In this document: in pieces, positions 11,517 through 22,794 of the stretch | How positions within the stretch are numbered: position 1 is the stretch's first letter | How the letters are laid out: each line of letters opens with the position of its first letter | Program-made: the position numbers and the translations under genes | From: Heliocybe sulcata | Lineage: Eukaryota > Basidiomycota > Agaricomycetes > Gloeophyllales > Gloeophyllaceae | Direction of reading: 5' to 3' | Assembly (NCBI GenBank): GCA_004369045.1 | Contig: ML213523.1 | Span: 1 to 64,000, forward strand | DNA length: 64,000 bases | Notes under the pieces: generated by a model | The model's database searches: none | Seen by the model: the letters and a program-made list of their open reading frames with translations, nothing else | Told to the model about the DNA's origin: nothing

Positions 11517-14372
11517 TCACATGCTCGACGACTCTTCATTCCCCTTCGCTCGGGATGTACTGGCAGGTTTCTTGGGCTCCAGTTTATGTCGCTGTTTTGT
11601 CTTGGCGAGCTTCTTCTTCATCCGTTGCTTGCACTTCTCGCAGAGAGTCCCCTGGGTCTCAGCCGGGAGAGTGCGATGGCAAGACTTGTTCGAGCACTGC
11701 CGCTGCGGTTGGAGATGCAAATTAGCATCCAGCGATAGAAGTCAGGCTTAATAACGCACCGAAGCAGACTGAACCTCGCTGGCTGAGTGGTGTGGGGGAG
11801 CCGTGCTGACTGAGGCAGCATCCGCTTCTTCTTGGCCACTGGGCAACTGTTGCTCCGACACGTTGCCTTGCGGCCCATTACCTGATGCCGTAGCAGAAGG
11901 GACAGGGCCTAGTAAATTGCTCGGCGACGCCTGGACGGGAAAGGGAACCACAGCAGGTCCGGATGCCACAGCGCTCAAAGCACTAGCCTCACTGCCTCCT
12001 TGGCTCGTGGCAATATTACCTGAGCTCTTGCGGCGCGTCTGAACATCTGCAGCAAATTGTACCTGTACAGGGGGCTACGTTGGTGCTCGCTTTAGATAAT
12101 GACCAATGCATAGTAAGGACGACAACGTACCGGCACAGGCTGCCTCACCGCAACCGAGAACTGCCCAAAATAACTCGGGCCCGCAGGATTGTTGTGCCCG
12201 ACACCCGCCGGGACACAGCCGTAAGGCTGGGTTCCAGATATCAGATGCGCGGGGATCGGCGGGGGGTCGAGATGCGGGGGTGGTCGGCTTGCGTGAGTTA
12301 GCGGAGATGACTGAGGTTGCGGTTGAGCAGGAGGAGCTCCTGGAGGATAGGGACGATAAATGTAAGGGTTGTATGGGCCGTAAGGCACCTGTCCTGGAGC
12401 CGGCGCGTACGGATACGGATAAGCATAAGGCGGGTACGGTGGATACGGTGGTTGACCTGGAGGTGGCTGGCCTGGAGGTGGTTGGCCACCTGGGGCCTGA
12501 CCCCCGGGTGGAGACCCTGGCTGATTCGGAGTAGTGCCAGGAGGTAGAGGCGGGTAAGGAGGCGGTGGTCCGTATATGGATGGCATCATGCCATACGGAT
12601 GCACATAATACGGATAGGGATATGGCGGGTACGGAAAAGGCTGCGCAGGCGGATTCGCGGTTGTAGAGGTGGAGGAAGAAGACACAGCAGCACTGTTATC
12701 GTCTTTCATGTCCTTCTTCACAGGCTTCGGGTTGGATACGACAGCCTTCAGCCTCCTCTTCTTCGGCCTTTGCGATGGGTCGCCGGTTTCCACTTGCCAC
12801 CGTCTATCATCTGGGGGCGAGAGTTCGGGAAGAGTCTTCACAGGACGGATTGAACTTTTAGTCCAACCAGCGAATGCAAGCCGGGCTTACCTGATCTACT
12901 GCCAGATCCTCAGGTGCTATCACATTCGCAAACACTCCCGCATCCTGACTAGTCAGCGTCCCGGGTTGACTCTCCGCCACAGGCAGAGTCTGCTCAGCAA
13001 CTTCAGGCTGTTCCACGTCCTTATCCCCAGACTCATCCTCCTGTCCATTCACCTCTCCGCGCTCACGCTTCCTTTTACCCTTGTTTGTCCTCACCTGCCG
13101 ATCCCGCTCTCGACACTGCTCGCACATCTTCCACGGTACTTGCGGACCAAGGAGATTATGGCAGAGTTTCACAGAGCATATATGGTTGGTCCGCTGCATA
13201 CCCCGGATGGGCGGCGGTCGCGCGCCCTCCGCCTGGTTTTGGACAACAGTCTGACCGGGAATATTAGCTGGCGCCGCACAAGCTTATGCACTGCACTTAC
13301 AGACTGAGGTTGAGACTCCACTTGGTTGATAGGGACGGTAGGCATGGTCATTGCAGGCAGGACAGGCACAACAGGCGCGTGCTGCTGAGCATGGCCAGCC
13401 TGTTGCGTAGGCTCTCCACCCTCGGCCTCCCCATCCAAGATCTCCGGATCAATTGGCGTCTCCTCCCATTCTGCACTGCCCGTCCCCTTCACCTCCTTCT
13501 CCCGCACCCTCTTCAGCTTGCTATGATACCGATTCTGCAGCCGGTGCGCCTCGCACCTCCTGTACTTATATCCTGCGGGCAGCACTGCGTGGCAATGCGA
13601 CACCGTGCACAACTTCAGGGGTACACTGGTGGCCGACCCAGGAAGGGAGTCGTACGAGGAGGGTGGAGAGGCGGAGGGATTCGACCCGTCCGACCTGTCT
13701 GCTAAGTGATTGAGCACTTTCATCTCCCAGTCCTGCCTTCTTGATGATGGGAGCTTCGCAATCGGCTGACAACCAAGGCACGCGTCAGAACTAATCGCCT
13801 TCTCGTCAAAATGACACAGAGCCACTCACAGGCAATCCCAGTGCTGCCCTCTTCTCATCCTCCTCCTTCCTAATTCTATCCAGTTCCGCTTTATTTGCCA
13901 CCCTGTCCTTCTTCCACTTTGCCCTCTTTGTGTTCCCGTACCCTCTATACTTATCGCGACAGGGCTCGCACATCTTGAAGTAATAGCCGTCACCCAAAAC
14001 GGCTTTGCACCCCTTGACGGAACAGTAGCGCCGCGGGCCTGAGAGCGGTTGCAAGGGACCGGCGGGCTGAGACGGGGAAGCAATTTCAGTGTCGGGGTTA
14101 GACAGATTAGACAGAGAATGATTAGAGGGGGCGTTGGCGAGGGTTGAGTTGTGCAAAAGAGCCGGAGTGGTAGGGAGGCTGAGGGCACCCGCGAGTTCAG
14201 AGGTTGAGCTGGGGGCGAGGTGTAGGCGTGGGTCGATGTTGTCGGGAGCCCATTGCGATGGTGAAGGGAAAGGGTAAGGACGCTGGTTTTGGTTCGGTAT
14301 GTTCTATTGACTAGGTTAGAAGCGGGGAGAGACCTTTATTAATGTGCTCCTTACCTCGGATAGCCTGCTCAT
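11517..14372 (-). CDS. Large protein with four repeated Cys modules (C-x4-C-x12-C-x2-C/H), unknown function
   Basis: Seven exons close in phase 0: 14372-14355, 14303-13830, 13765-13301, 13232-12891, 12835-12131, 12074-11760 and 11702-11517. They give 834 residues. Four copies of one module are spread along the protein: CSVKGC...KMCEPC (exon 2), CTVSHC...RRCEAH (exon 3), CSVKLC...KMCEQC (exon 4) and CSNKSC...TLCEKC (exon 7). The spacing x4, x12, x2 is exact in all four; the second ends in His instead of Cys. Each is followed by a strongly basic helix-like stretch (such as KRAKWKK), as in small zinc-binding nucleic-acid binders. Exon 5 encodes a Pro/Tyr/Gly-rich low-complexity region. I do not recognise a named family. 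Zinc and nucleic-acid binding are inferred from spacing and charge. A shorter paralogue lies directly upstream on the same strand. Confidence 0.8.
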
Positions 14373-14601
14373 GCTTCCAATGACCTAGTGCATAAACATA
14401 TGAGCATATGTGAAGAGTGATCAGCGAGTGGAAGAGGATCTCTCTCCAAACCGCTGAGACGACTGAGCGCGTCCGGAGTGTAGCCCACTACCTTTGCAAC
14501 TGGAGCAAGCAGGCATATAGGACAGCTTCAGAACTACAGAACTTTCGAGATCTCAAATACTACAGAAGTTCGCAAAGACATTATATGCACCGCACTAGGT
14601 T

Positions 14602-15323
14602 CTAGCAATAGCTAGAAGATATCGTGAAGGGACCCAGGAGGTAGTAGTAGACAGCACTGGAATGCTCAAGTCCTAGGTGGGCTGGTTGCCGCAGCACGGT
14701 AGCATGGCAGTCGGAACATAGACACTGGAGCAGGGCATTATTGCTGCGACAACCCACCCATCCAGGGCAGGTCACTTTTTCCATCTATCACTCTCCTACG
14801 GCCTCATGCCGAGAACTGACAATCCGGGATAACGGAATGTGATCTGCCAGGATGAACTCACTTCGTCTGGACTCTCCATAACCCATGCCACGGGTGGCCC
14901 TCCTTCACCATTCTGTGCTCCTGTCAATGCCGCCTTCTCTTGCTTGCGCTTGGCTCGTTTAGTCATCGCGTACGAGCGGTGGCGACTGCGACACGACTCG
15001 CACATCTTCTGCTTCGAGTCTGCTGCCACCACGCCGCTGCAGCCTCGCACTGAACACGTCCGGACGCCATCCAACGCGTCCTCCGATACATGAGCATTCT
15101 CTGGCACGACATGCGGTAATTGCTGCTCTCGGACAGCAGGAGGACTGGCTTGAAGCTGCTGGTGATTCGGAGGCGATAAGAGATGCGATACTGTCTGCTG
15201 AGGATGCGTCGACGGGCCTGCCCTTGGACTCGGTGTCCCTAATGACGACCCGCTCTGGAAAGGCAGTGGATTGATGGAGGGTTGAAACTGGAATGGAGAG
15301 TAGTACGGAGAAATTCCAGTCAT
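14602..15323 (-). CDS. Short paralogue with the same Cys module, unknown function
   Basis: Two exons, 15323-14862 and 14784-14602, give 214 residues. The first 80 residues are Pro/Ser/Gln-rich. Then comes one module with the same exact spacing as the neighbour gene (CSVRGC, 12 residues, CESC) and the same basic tail (TKRAKRKQEK). The second exon carries a diverged Cys cluster (C-x5-C ... LCSDC) that could be a degenerate second module. It ends 229 bp before the start of the 834-residue paralogue, and both read the same way, so they look like a tandem duplication. A frame opening further upstream (ATG near 15495) could add an N terminus, so the start is uncertain. An LTR element sits 280 bp upstream of the chosen ATG and may have altered the promoter. 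Confidence 0.68.
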
Positions 15324-15597
15324 TATAGGAACTGGTACACGCCTGCAGAGAGGGACTGGGACGAGTGACTGATTGTCGGAGTTTAAACCCGGCCAAGTCC
15401 GGGTTGTGAATCTCTTCCGCTAGCTCGCCGTAAACCATAACAATGGTCTCCTCCGAATTCCCCGTGCGACGACATTCAGCCAAAAGTGAAAGCATTCGGT
15501 CTAGGAAGGACAAGCTGGCCCGTTCATTCTCCTTCTCTTGATAGTTTTTAGGGATTTTTCATGACTTCTCTCACACCAGTTTACCAGACTATCCTCG

Positions 15598-15602
15598 CAT
15601 GG
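15598..15602. repeat. Target-site duplication CATGG, left copy
   Basis: The 5 bp CATGG directly before the left LTR is repeated directly after the right LTR at 18565-18569. This is the size expected for LTR-retrotransposon integration. Confidence 0.88.
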
Positions 15603-16376
15603 TGTTGTGTGACGGGCCTAAAATAGCTTTTGTAAAATACCTAAAATAATCGATAGCGGGAGGGGAGACTGAAGGCCAGACCTACAATGAATATATGTCA
15701 GTACAAGTGACTAGTAATTGCTTAGTACCTTGGATTCCGAGGGAATATTCGAGGATTTCGAGCTATGTAAGCTCTAAACCGAGACTGAAGTAAATTCCTT
15801 TAATAATAGCTACCGCAATATTACCAAGAAATAGACTGCAGAAACTGTAGAAAGCTCTCTGCTAGTAGCTGACGCAATACCAGTGAGAAACCAGATCACA
15901 GTTAATATCTGAAGATAATCCTGAGTGACGGAAAACCCAAGTCACTGATATTAAACTAAAGACATGGGTAGCTACAATAGTGACCTATTGGCTGGAGAGT
16001 GCTGAGACACAGCTGAGGATGATGGGTTGAAAGTAGCGACTGTCTTTATTGCAGCGCATCGAGCGCGTCTTATATACTACAGGGATTCGGGCATCGGGCA
16101 TCTACCGAGTACCTACTTAGTAAGCTAGCAGTGCCTCGTTGACTCGAACAAAGTCAACGCTGGCTCCGAGCACAGCCAGCGGGACCGAGATATGCTGATA
16201 CATGTAGATATTCGGCTAGGAAACGCTCTAAAACTCGGTCAACGGGTCGGGCAGGCTGGACGCCACCCGAGCCACATGGTGCTATCTCGATCTGGAAGGA
16301 CCATTTCCGAATATGGACTAATGTGACTAGTCCGCAGTGTCTAGCTACGTACTGACAAAAATAGCGATACACAACA
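15603..16376 (-). repeat. LTR (3' LTR in element orientation)
   Basis: 774 bp, TG...CA ends with the 7 bp inverted termini TGTTGTG/CACAACA, nearly identical to the copy at 17791-18564. Confidence 0.92.
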
Positions 16377-16388
16377 TAGCCCCCCCTG
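16377..16388 (-). other. Polypurine tract of the LTR element
   Basis: On the minus strand a run of seven G lies three bases before the 3' LTR, the place of the plus-strand primer in LTR elements. Confidence 0.7.
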
Positions 16389-16493
16389 TCTGGACGTACG
16401 CTAGACAAGTTAGAACAATAAGTATGGAAATGTTCGTAGTCGAATACGTATATGTGTTTAAATGAGTCTTGGCTCTATAAATATCCTGCCTCC

Positions 16494-17642
16494 TCATCGG
16501 CGTCCCTTGTGCCCGGCTCTTCGAGCGTTCCGTCTTGGCCTCAGCTTCGAGAACATTGCCGCGACGGTTGACGAAGTGGACGGGATGTCAGCGGCAACTG
16601 TGCGCGGTACTGGCTGTGCCTCCCAGGAGACTGCTGAAACTGAGGGTGGATTGGGATCGCGGCGGCGACGTTGACACTTCAGCGGTGCGTATGGGACTTC
16701 GGGTGATACTTCTGATTGCGATTGTGGCTTTCCAGATACTGCGCGCTCCTCCTGGAGTTGCGCTGTCCTGCCACGCTCATAAGCGTGACTGCTCAACGCC
16801 GTCAGTTCTCGCATGATTCTCGGTTGTGCGGAGACTTGATAGCCTCTTGTGGTTATTGACGGCAATTGGTGAGTTACTCCATGTTCATACCTCTCCAAAG
16901 GAATGCTTAGCGACTCCGTGGATGAAGATCCAGATGATATTGAAGGCTCTCGGGAGTGATGGTACGGGACTGGCGACTCCGAGCAGCCACTCCGCTGCTT
17001 AGGCCTATATGCCTCTCGTTCTTCTACGGAACTGCAGGAACGATCAGAGGGGGTGGGTGAAGGTGATCCCGAGTGACCTAATGATTGGTGAGAGTTATGG
17101 TGGATGGAAGTCGGCAGCCATCGTGGTGGATACCATGAGTTACGCGAACAGCGTGAGTCTCGCGAGCTCGGGCAAGATGATGGATAAGTTTCAGGAAGGC
17201 AAATGGAGTCGCGTGATACACAGCGAGACAGGTGATGAAGGTCGGAGGAGTTGGAATAAGCAGGAGAAGGTGAGCGCGAGTCTAGTGGAATCTCCGAATA
17301 TTCACGCGGGAGTGTAGGTGACACTGAGCGTAGCGAGTAGGTGTCAAACCATCGCGAAGATGCTAGGGATGGTGATTGTGAGTGCTGAAAAGCGTCCGAT
17401 TGCTGCGAGGGTGCAGGCGACGCTGAATGTAATGAATAGGTATCGAACCAGCGGGAAGACGCCGGAGATGGTGAATGCGAGTGCTGCGAAATGTCTGACC
17501 CATGTGAGGGTGCAGGTGACATTGAGTCTGGTGAGTAGGCCTCGGACCAGTATGACGGTACTGGAGATGGCGAACGCGACGACGCATGTGAACGAGAGCT
17601 GTAGGGGGATGACGAGGCTTGAGAGGAGGAATAGTCGGACAT
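16494..17642 (-). CDS. Ser/Pro-rich internal reading frame of the LTR element
   Basis: A single 382-residue frame with ATG, about 150 bp downstream of the primer binding site. It is rich in Ser and Pro, with near-repeats of a segment containing SSRWFDTYSL about 40 residues apart, and ends in a basic tail. No gag zinc knuckle, protease, reverse transcriptase or integrase motif is visible. It could be a gag-like relic, a captured host sequence or a new element gene. Homology is unknown. Confidence 0.6.
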   Translation of the reverse strand: MSDYSSSQASSSPYSSRSHASSRSPSPVPSYWSEAYSPDSMSPAPSHGSDISQHSHSPSPASSRWFDTYSLHSASPAPSQQSDAFQHSQSPSLASSRWFDTYSLRSVSPTLPREYSEIPLDSRSPSPAYSNSSDLHHLSRCVSRDSICLPETYPSSCPSSRDSRCSRNSWYPPRWLPTSIHHNSHQSLGHSGSPSPTPSDRSCSSVEEREAYRPKQRSGCSESPVPYHHSREPSISSGSSSTESLSIPLERYEHGVTHQLPSITTRGYQVSAQPRIMRELTALSSHAYERGRTAQLQEERAVSGKPQSQSEVSPEVPYAPLKCQRRRRDPNPPSVSAVSWEAQPVPRTVAADIPSTSSTVAAMFSKLRPRRNARRAGHKGRR

Positions 17643-17773
17643 GTTGTATGAACCGCACAGCGGTGCTGTTACGCTGCCAGATGTGAATGAGCGATGGGAT
17701 TAAGATAGATGTATGTGTAGGGAAATGTGCGAGGGTGTCCAAACGAAATCCAAGACCGGGTACGAAAGCAATT

Positions 17774-17789
17774 CCGGTAGTGTCCACCA
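17774..17789 (-). other. tRNA primer binding site of the LTR element
   Basis: Begins with TGG one base inside the 5' LTR (minus-strand reading). Its complement is CCGGTAGTGTCCACCA, which would be a tRNA 3' end with CCA. The tRNA species is not identified here. Confidence 0.65.
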
Positions 17790-17790
17790 A

Positions 17791-18564
17791 TGTTGTGTGA
17801 CGGGCCTAAAATAGCTTTTGTAAAATACCTAAAATAATCGATAGCGGGAGGGGAGACTGAAGGCCAGACCTACAATGAATATATGTCAGTACAAGTGACT
17901 AGTAATTGCTTAGTACCTTGGATTCCGAGGGAATATTCGAGGATTTCGAGCTATGTAAGCTCTAAACCGAGACTGAAGTAAATTCCTTTAATAATAGCTA
18001 CCGCAATATTACCAAGAAATAGACTGCAGAAACTGTAGAAATCTCTCTGCTAGTAGCTGACGCAATACCAGTGAGAAACCAGATCACAGTTAATATCTGA
18101 AGATAATCCTGAGTGACGGAAAACCCAAGTCACTGATATTAAACTAAAGACATGGGTAGCTACAATAGTGACCTATTGGCTGGAGAGTGCTGAGACACAG
18201 CTGAGGATGATGGGTTGAAAGTAGCGACTGTCTTTATTGCAGCGCATCGAGCGCGTCTTATATACTACAGGGATTCGGGCATCGGGCATCTACCGAGTAC
18301 CTACTTAGTAAGCTAGCAGTGCCTCGTTGACTCGAACAAAGTCAACGCTGGCTCCGAGCACAGCCAGCGGGACCGAGATATGCTGATACATGTAGATATT
18401 CGGCTAGGAAACGCTCTAAAACTCGGTCAACGGGTCGGGCAGGCTGGACGCCACCCGAGCCACATGGTGCTATCTCGATCTGGAAGGACCATTTCCGAAT
18501 ATGGACTAATGTGACTAGTCCGCAGTGTCTAGCTACGTACTGACAAAAATAGCGATACACAACA
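17791..18564 (-). repeat. LTR (5' LTR in element orientation)
   Basis: 774 bp copy matching 15603-16376 with about one difference. The right target-site duplication CATGG follows at 18565-18569. Confidence 0.92.
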
Positions 18565-18569
18565 CATGG

Positions 18570-18986
18570 TATTAGCCACTATCTCTGTACTAGCCACCTC
18601 GATGGCAGTTTGACGTGAGTCCTGTATGCATGCATGTCCGTCAAAATATCTGTCGAGGATCAAGTGACTGGTCCATGTAACGGGTGTCCTGCGCGGCTGC
18701 TGACACAACATAGGTACGAATGAATACAACGGACACAAGCACTAACTGCGGCCAATTCAACGACGAAGTTCGAGGCTGTCAAGAAGCAATCTGACCGAAA
18801 CTGCAGTTCCAGGTTTTCCAGCTGCCATTCCGGGCGATTCACACCAGACACATGCCTGTGGTGCATCAAACGTAACTTTGTGTGAGTAAGGTTTCCCATA
18901 GATCGCAGTCAATGTACCTCCGAGCGCATGCGGAACGCTTCTTAAAGCTACGGCAGACGTCAAGAGATACAGGACCAGCTACGACG
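18570..18986. other. Short intergenic stretch before the P450 gene
   Basis: Formerly continuous with the upstream flank of the Cys-module gene before the LTR element inserted. No gene recognised. It should contain the P450 promoter. Confidence 0.4.
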
Positions 18987-21233
18987 ATGTCTCTAATTGA
19001 CATGCTAAATAGCTGTGGACTGTCCACGCCCTTGCTCGCATCCGCGGTCCTGCTCTTTTACATCCTGTAAGCGAACGCTCTACCCATGCAAGACCGAACA
19101 TGACACTGTTCCACTCTGTAGATGGAGCTACATTAGCACAATATACTTCTCTCCCTTATCTGCATTTCCTGGTCCTCGCCTAGCAGCAACCACAATATGG
19201 TGGCAAGTCCTTCAGAAGAAGCGCGGGTCTATGTCGAAGACGTTGCGAGACTTGCATATGAAGACCGGACAGACGATATTTCGGGTCGCTCCTAATCAAC
19301 TGAGTTTCTGGGAGTAAGTGATACGCTGATTGCGCCTGTAGTTCATTTGAGGACTTGCTTTTGCAAGCCCCGATGCCTACAGGGTGAGTACAACTGCCAT
19401 AACAAGCCTCTTGATATTCACTGCGATGCTTATATGCCTAGGAAATATACATCAATCAAAAATTCCTGAAAGAACCGGACTTCTACGGTGCCTTCTCTGT
19501 CTGTACTCACACATCCTGTTTTCCTTGCACTGACCCGTAGTAGCTCCCGCTTAACACTCGATCCACCTTTGGACACTATAAACCAGAATTATACACGCCC
19601 CTGCGCCGTCAAGCTTTCACCCTCTTCTCTCGACAGAGCATGGTCTCCCTGGAACCGCTCTTCCATGAAAAACTCAACATCTTCGTGACCCGCCTCCCCT
19701 CCGGGAAGGAGGTGAATTTATTCGACGCATTCAGATGTCTTACTATGGATACAGCGACCCAGTTCTCCTTCGGCACGAGCTCTGAATGTCTGCAGGCGGA
19801 GGACTTCAAAGCGCCGGCGACGAGTGTGTATGACGAGTACGCTTCTGGACTGTGTTTCGTACGTCTTCCTTCGCGATTTGTCGAGCAATGCGTTGGGAAT
19901 GACGGCTCTGGATATAGAGATTGTATTTCCCGATGTTCATCTGGTTCCTGGAGTACCTCCCGAGGTGGATGAAGCCGTACTGGCAACGGGGGTATTCGTG
20001 CGTCGTCTCAATTCCATGGTGATGTGGGACCTGACCATGTCTCCCCAGGGATCTCAAGCAGGTGATATCGCCGTTCCTTCCTGGTCCCTCTTTGCGCTGA
20101 CAGTCAGCATGATAGTCTGCTATAGTGGCACTGGAACGTTATCGTACCGGGAGCCGGGATGTCAGCAATCATCGCCTTGCATGCTTCTCGCCCGTACTGA
20201 CTGGCCCCACAACAGCACAAGTACCCCGTCCTCTTCGCATACCACTTCGAGACCAATTCTCCGCTGACTGATGATGAGCTCTGCTGCGAAGGTGCCACGT
20301 ACATCGGTGCTGGTGGCGATACTGCGGGTTCGTATCTGCTCGGCACACCTTTGGAAGTGCGGGCTGATTATACCGTCTTATGCAGGTATCACGCTATCAG
20401 TCGGCTGTTCGTATCTGGCAAGGAACCCCACGGTACAAGAGAAACTCGTCCAGGAACTGCAGACGGCATATCCCATTCGTAATGATGTCCTCACAGCACA
20501 CTGGAGCGATCTTGAAAAGCTTCCTTACTTATCAGTACGTCACTGCACGTCTATTCTGCTGAGTTATGTTCACACAAACGTCCCGTCTCCTAGGCATGTG
20601 TATACGAATCCCTACGCATCTCTGTTCCAGTCGCAGGCGACTTGCCTCGAGTCGTCGGACCACGTGGCTGGAACTTCAAAGGTGTTGCGATCCCCCCCGG
20701 TGTACGCCGCTCCGTCTATAAACTTAGCTGCATACTAAGCGTATACCTCAGACCATTGTAGGATGCAGCGCCACGGCGGTGCACCTGGACTCTTCCATCT
20801 TCCCGGAGCCTGAGGTATTCAAGCCCGAGCGGTGGATCGAGGAAGATGGGAGTATCTCGAAGACGCTGGAGAGTTGGCTAGTTAGGTACCGCATACGTCT
20901 CAAAATCGAACAGGGCTAGAGACTGACTCATTTTGAAGCTTTAGCAAGGGTCCGCGGTCGTGTATTGGGCAGACCATGGGTGAGTGCCAATCATTAGCTC
21001 CGAGAGCATGGTCGCTGAGAGTCTGGCAGCTATGGCGCAGCTGTACATATACTTTGCCGCGTTCGTCCGTTTGTATAGAGCCGAGCCTGCACACAAAGAC
21101 CAGCCAGTGGTGTTGTACGATTTGTGAGTTTCCTCGCTCCTCTACATAGTCGCATTTCTGAGCGTAGGCCAGCTTTACCACGATCCCGGAGGATGGATGC
21201 TGTAATGTAGTGCTGACACCCAGGGAGCATTGA
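18987..21233 (+). CDS. Cytochrome P450 monooxygenase
   Basis: A multi-exon gene whose parts line up in P450 order. An N-terminal membrane anchor (LLASAVLLFYIL) comes first, then the proline hinge FPGPRLAA, a B/C-helix region NTRSTFGHY, the I-helix AGGDTAG with its acid-alcohol pair, the K-helix ESLR, the meander FKPERW and the heme loop FSKGPRSCIG with the axial Cys. Well-resolved exons include 18987-19066, 19122-19313 and the C-terminal pieces around 20387-20536, 20595-20700 and 20762-20887. About 30 residues between roughly 20010 and 20215 could not be placed in frame with confidence, so a small defect there is possible. Such proteins sit on the ER membrane and oxidise small molecules with a CPR partner. 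The substrate is unknown. Confidence 0.85.
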
Positions 21234-21382
21234 TTGTGAGTCCCCATGGCCAGTCATCTGGAGCGGTCAAGTCAAAATCGTCCTCCTTAACACGCTCACG
21301 TTTGTACATAACAGTATCAGCAGTGCAAGTAAGGGTGTAAGACTACAGTGTCTACAGTATACCACGTATATCGTTCGAATCT

Positions 21383-22794
21383 TCAGTCCGCAGTTTCTTC
21401 CTGTTCCTCCATAACGTAGACCTGCAGAGACCCGTTTGGCGGCCGCTTCAACGTTTGCATGGGATACGCATTTGCATAGGACTCCTCTTCTCTCCTCCGA
21501 CGTCCAAGACTCCCGAAGGTCATCATGTCCTCCTCAGTTGGTCTCATAGTAGACCACTCCTCGTTAGTTTCTTGAATGATCCCGAGCCTGAGCTGTCTAT
21601 ACACTCGGCATGCCATGGCATTCTGCAGGGCAAGGTTGGGTATCGTGAACAGAGCGTGGTATACCGCTGGGATAGGAGCTAACAGGCCAATTATGGTGAC
21701 GATGCTGAAGCCAACAGTGGCCCTATCTCGAGATACCAATAAGCGAAACTATGCCACACAGGAAACAGCCTTACAGATAGTACATCTGCCCGCCCTGCAG
21801 CAAGGATCTGCTTAGCCTGCTAAATCCTGCACCAGAGATGAACGATCTCAGACGGTCCCGCCAGGTGTCCCCGACGGTTGAAAATCGCATGAGCCGCCAC
21901 GATATAGCGAGGAACACAAGGCTGTCGTTGATCCAGTTCACAATGACGGTGGAGGAGCTGAAGGACGCCACGTCCAAGTCGACGCAGCGCCGGGTGTCCG
22001 CGATCTCTGCGACGGTGACCGAGAAAGGCACGGTAAAGGCGGCAGCGACGACGCACGCCCATAGGAAGGCAAAGACGGCGCGGACGCGCGGGTTGGTCTG
22101 GAAGACGGCGGAGACGCGGAAGAAGAAGAGGAGGGCTATGGAGGGCGCTGCCACAACGTAGCACCATGCCAAAGCCTCCTGCACCGCCTGGCATCGCTCG
22201 GACGTGCCAACCGGATATACTGAGAGAGCGCTCAATAACCATGTGGCGCGTTACTGAGCACACCTACCCAGAAGGACCATGGTAGTGGTGATGAAACCTC
22301 CGGCACTGAGTCTGCCATTTCTCTTTAGAACCGGGTGCCCCGCAGATAGGCCTGAGGGCACTCACTTTGAAATCCAATAGACTGCAATAGTAATATTCAC
22401 CTTTCGTGAAACCAGCGCGACTTCCTCGCGCATACCAAGCAGCCAATCGTAGAAGAAAGCCTGCATATCAGACTAGTAAGTGCACTACGTCTCAGTGGGC
22501 AGACGATCTCACCGTGACCGTCGCGACGTAGACATAGCAGGTCACCTGTAGCTCGAAGGTCTGCGCAGCATTCAGTGCAGGGACGGACGGCTCAGCAGCA
22601 TGTGGGGTGCCAAGCGCCATGACGGGGATGCCAGTGCTGTATGTGACGAGAAGGGAATACGCAGTGATATAGAGCACTACATTCTGTAGTGAGGCTGGCA
22701 AAAACTGTAAGGTTAGATGCTCTACGGCGTCCTCATGCTCTCTACATTCAATCACTGGAGTTGGTAAGGCGGTACTGACAGCTGGAATGGCCAC
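21383..22794 (-). CDS. Multi-pass integral membrane protein of an Agaricomycete-specific family
   Basis: Five exons: 22794-22513, 22460-22366, 22311-22268, 22219-21775 and 21722-21383. They join in phase to 401 residues. About six or seven hydrophobic segments can be counted. The family signature VIVNWINDSLVFLAISWRLM and the preceding FAFLWACVVAAAFTVPF segment resemble a group of large, lineage-specific seven-helix-like proteins of unknown function in Agaricomycetes. The last 100 residues are hydrophilic, with acidic and Arg-rich runs (MRPTEEDMM, RRRREEE), and are probably cytosolic. It lies tail to tail with the P450 gene, 150 bp apart. It differs from the DUF6533 proteins at 35-57 kb, which lack this signature. 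A sensing or receptor role is only a guess. Confidence 0.8.

Larger units (their letters stand above)
15603..18564 (-). mobile_element. Young LTR retrotransposon without pol (LARD/TRIM-like), oriented on the minus strand
   Basis: Two 774 bp direct repeats (15603-16376 and 17791-18564) start with TGTTGTG and end with CACAACA, and flank a 1.4 kb interior. Target-site duplications of CATGG lie on both sides. Reading the minus strand, a tRNA-type primer binding site follows the first LTR by one base and a polypurine tract precedes the second, so the orientation is minus. The interior codes for one Ser/Pro-rich frame and shows no reverse transcriptase, integrase or protease, so the copy must depend on a partner element elsewhere for movement. 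As a non-autonomous element it looks whole. The two LTRs differ by about one base over 774, which means a very recent insertion. Superfamily (Gypsy or Copia) cannot be set without pol. Confidence 0.9.

Noticed and set aside
21370-21380. GTTCGAATC, resembling the T-loop of a tRNA
   Set aside because: No matching acceptor stem, D-arm or anticodon arm could be drawn around it.
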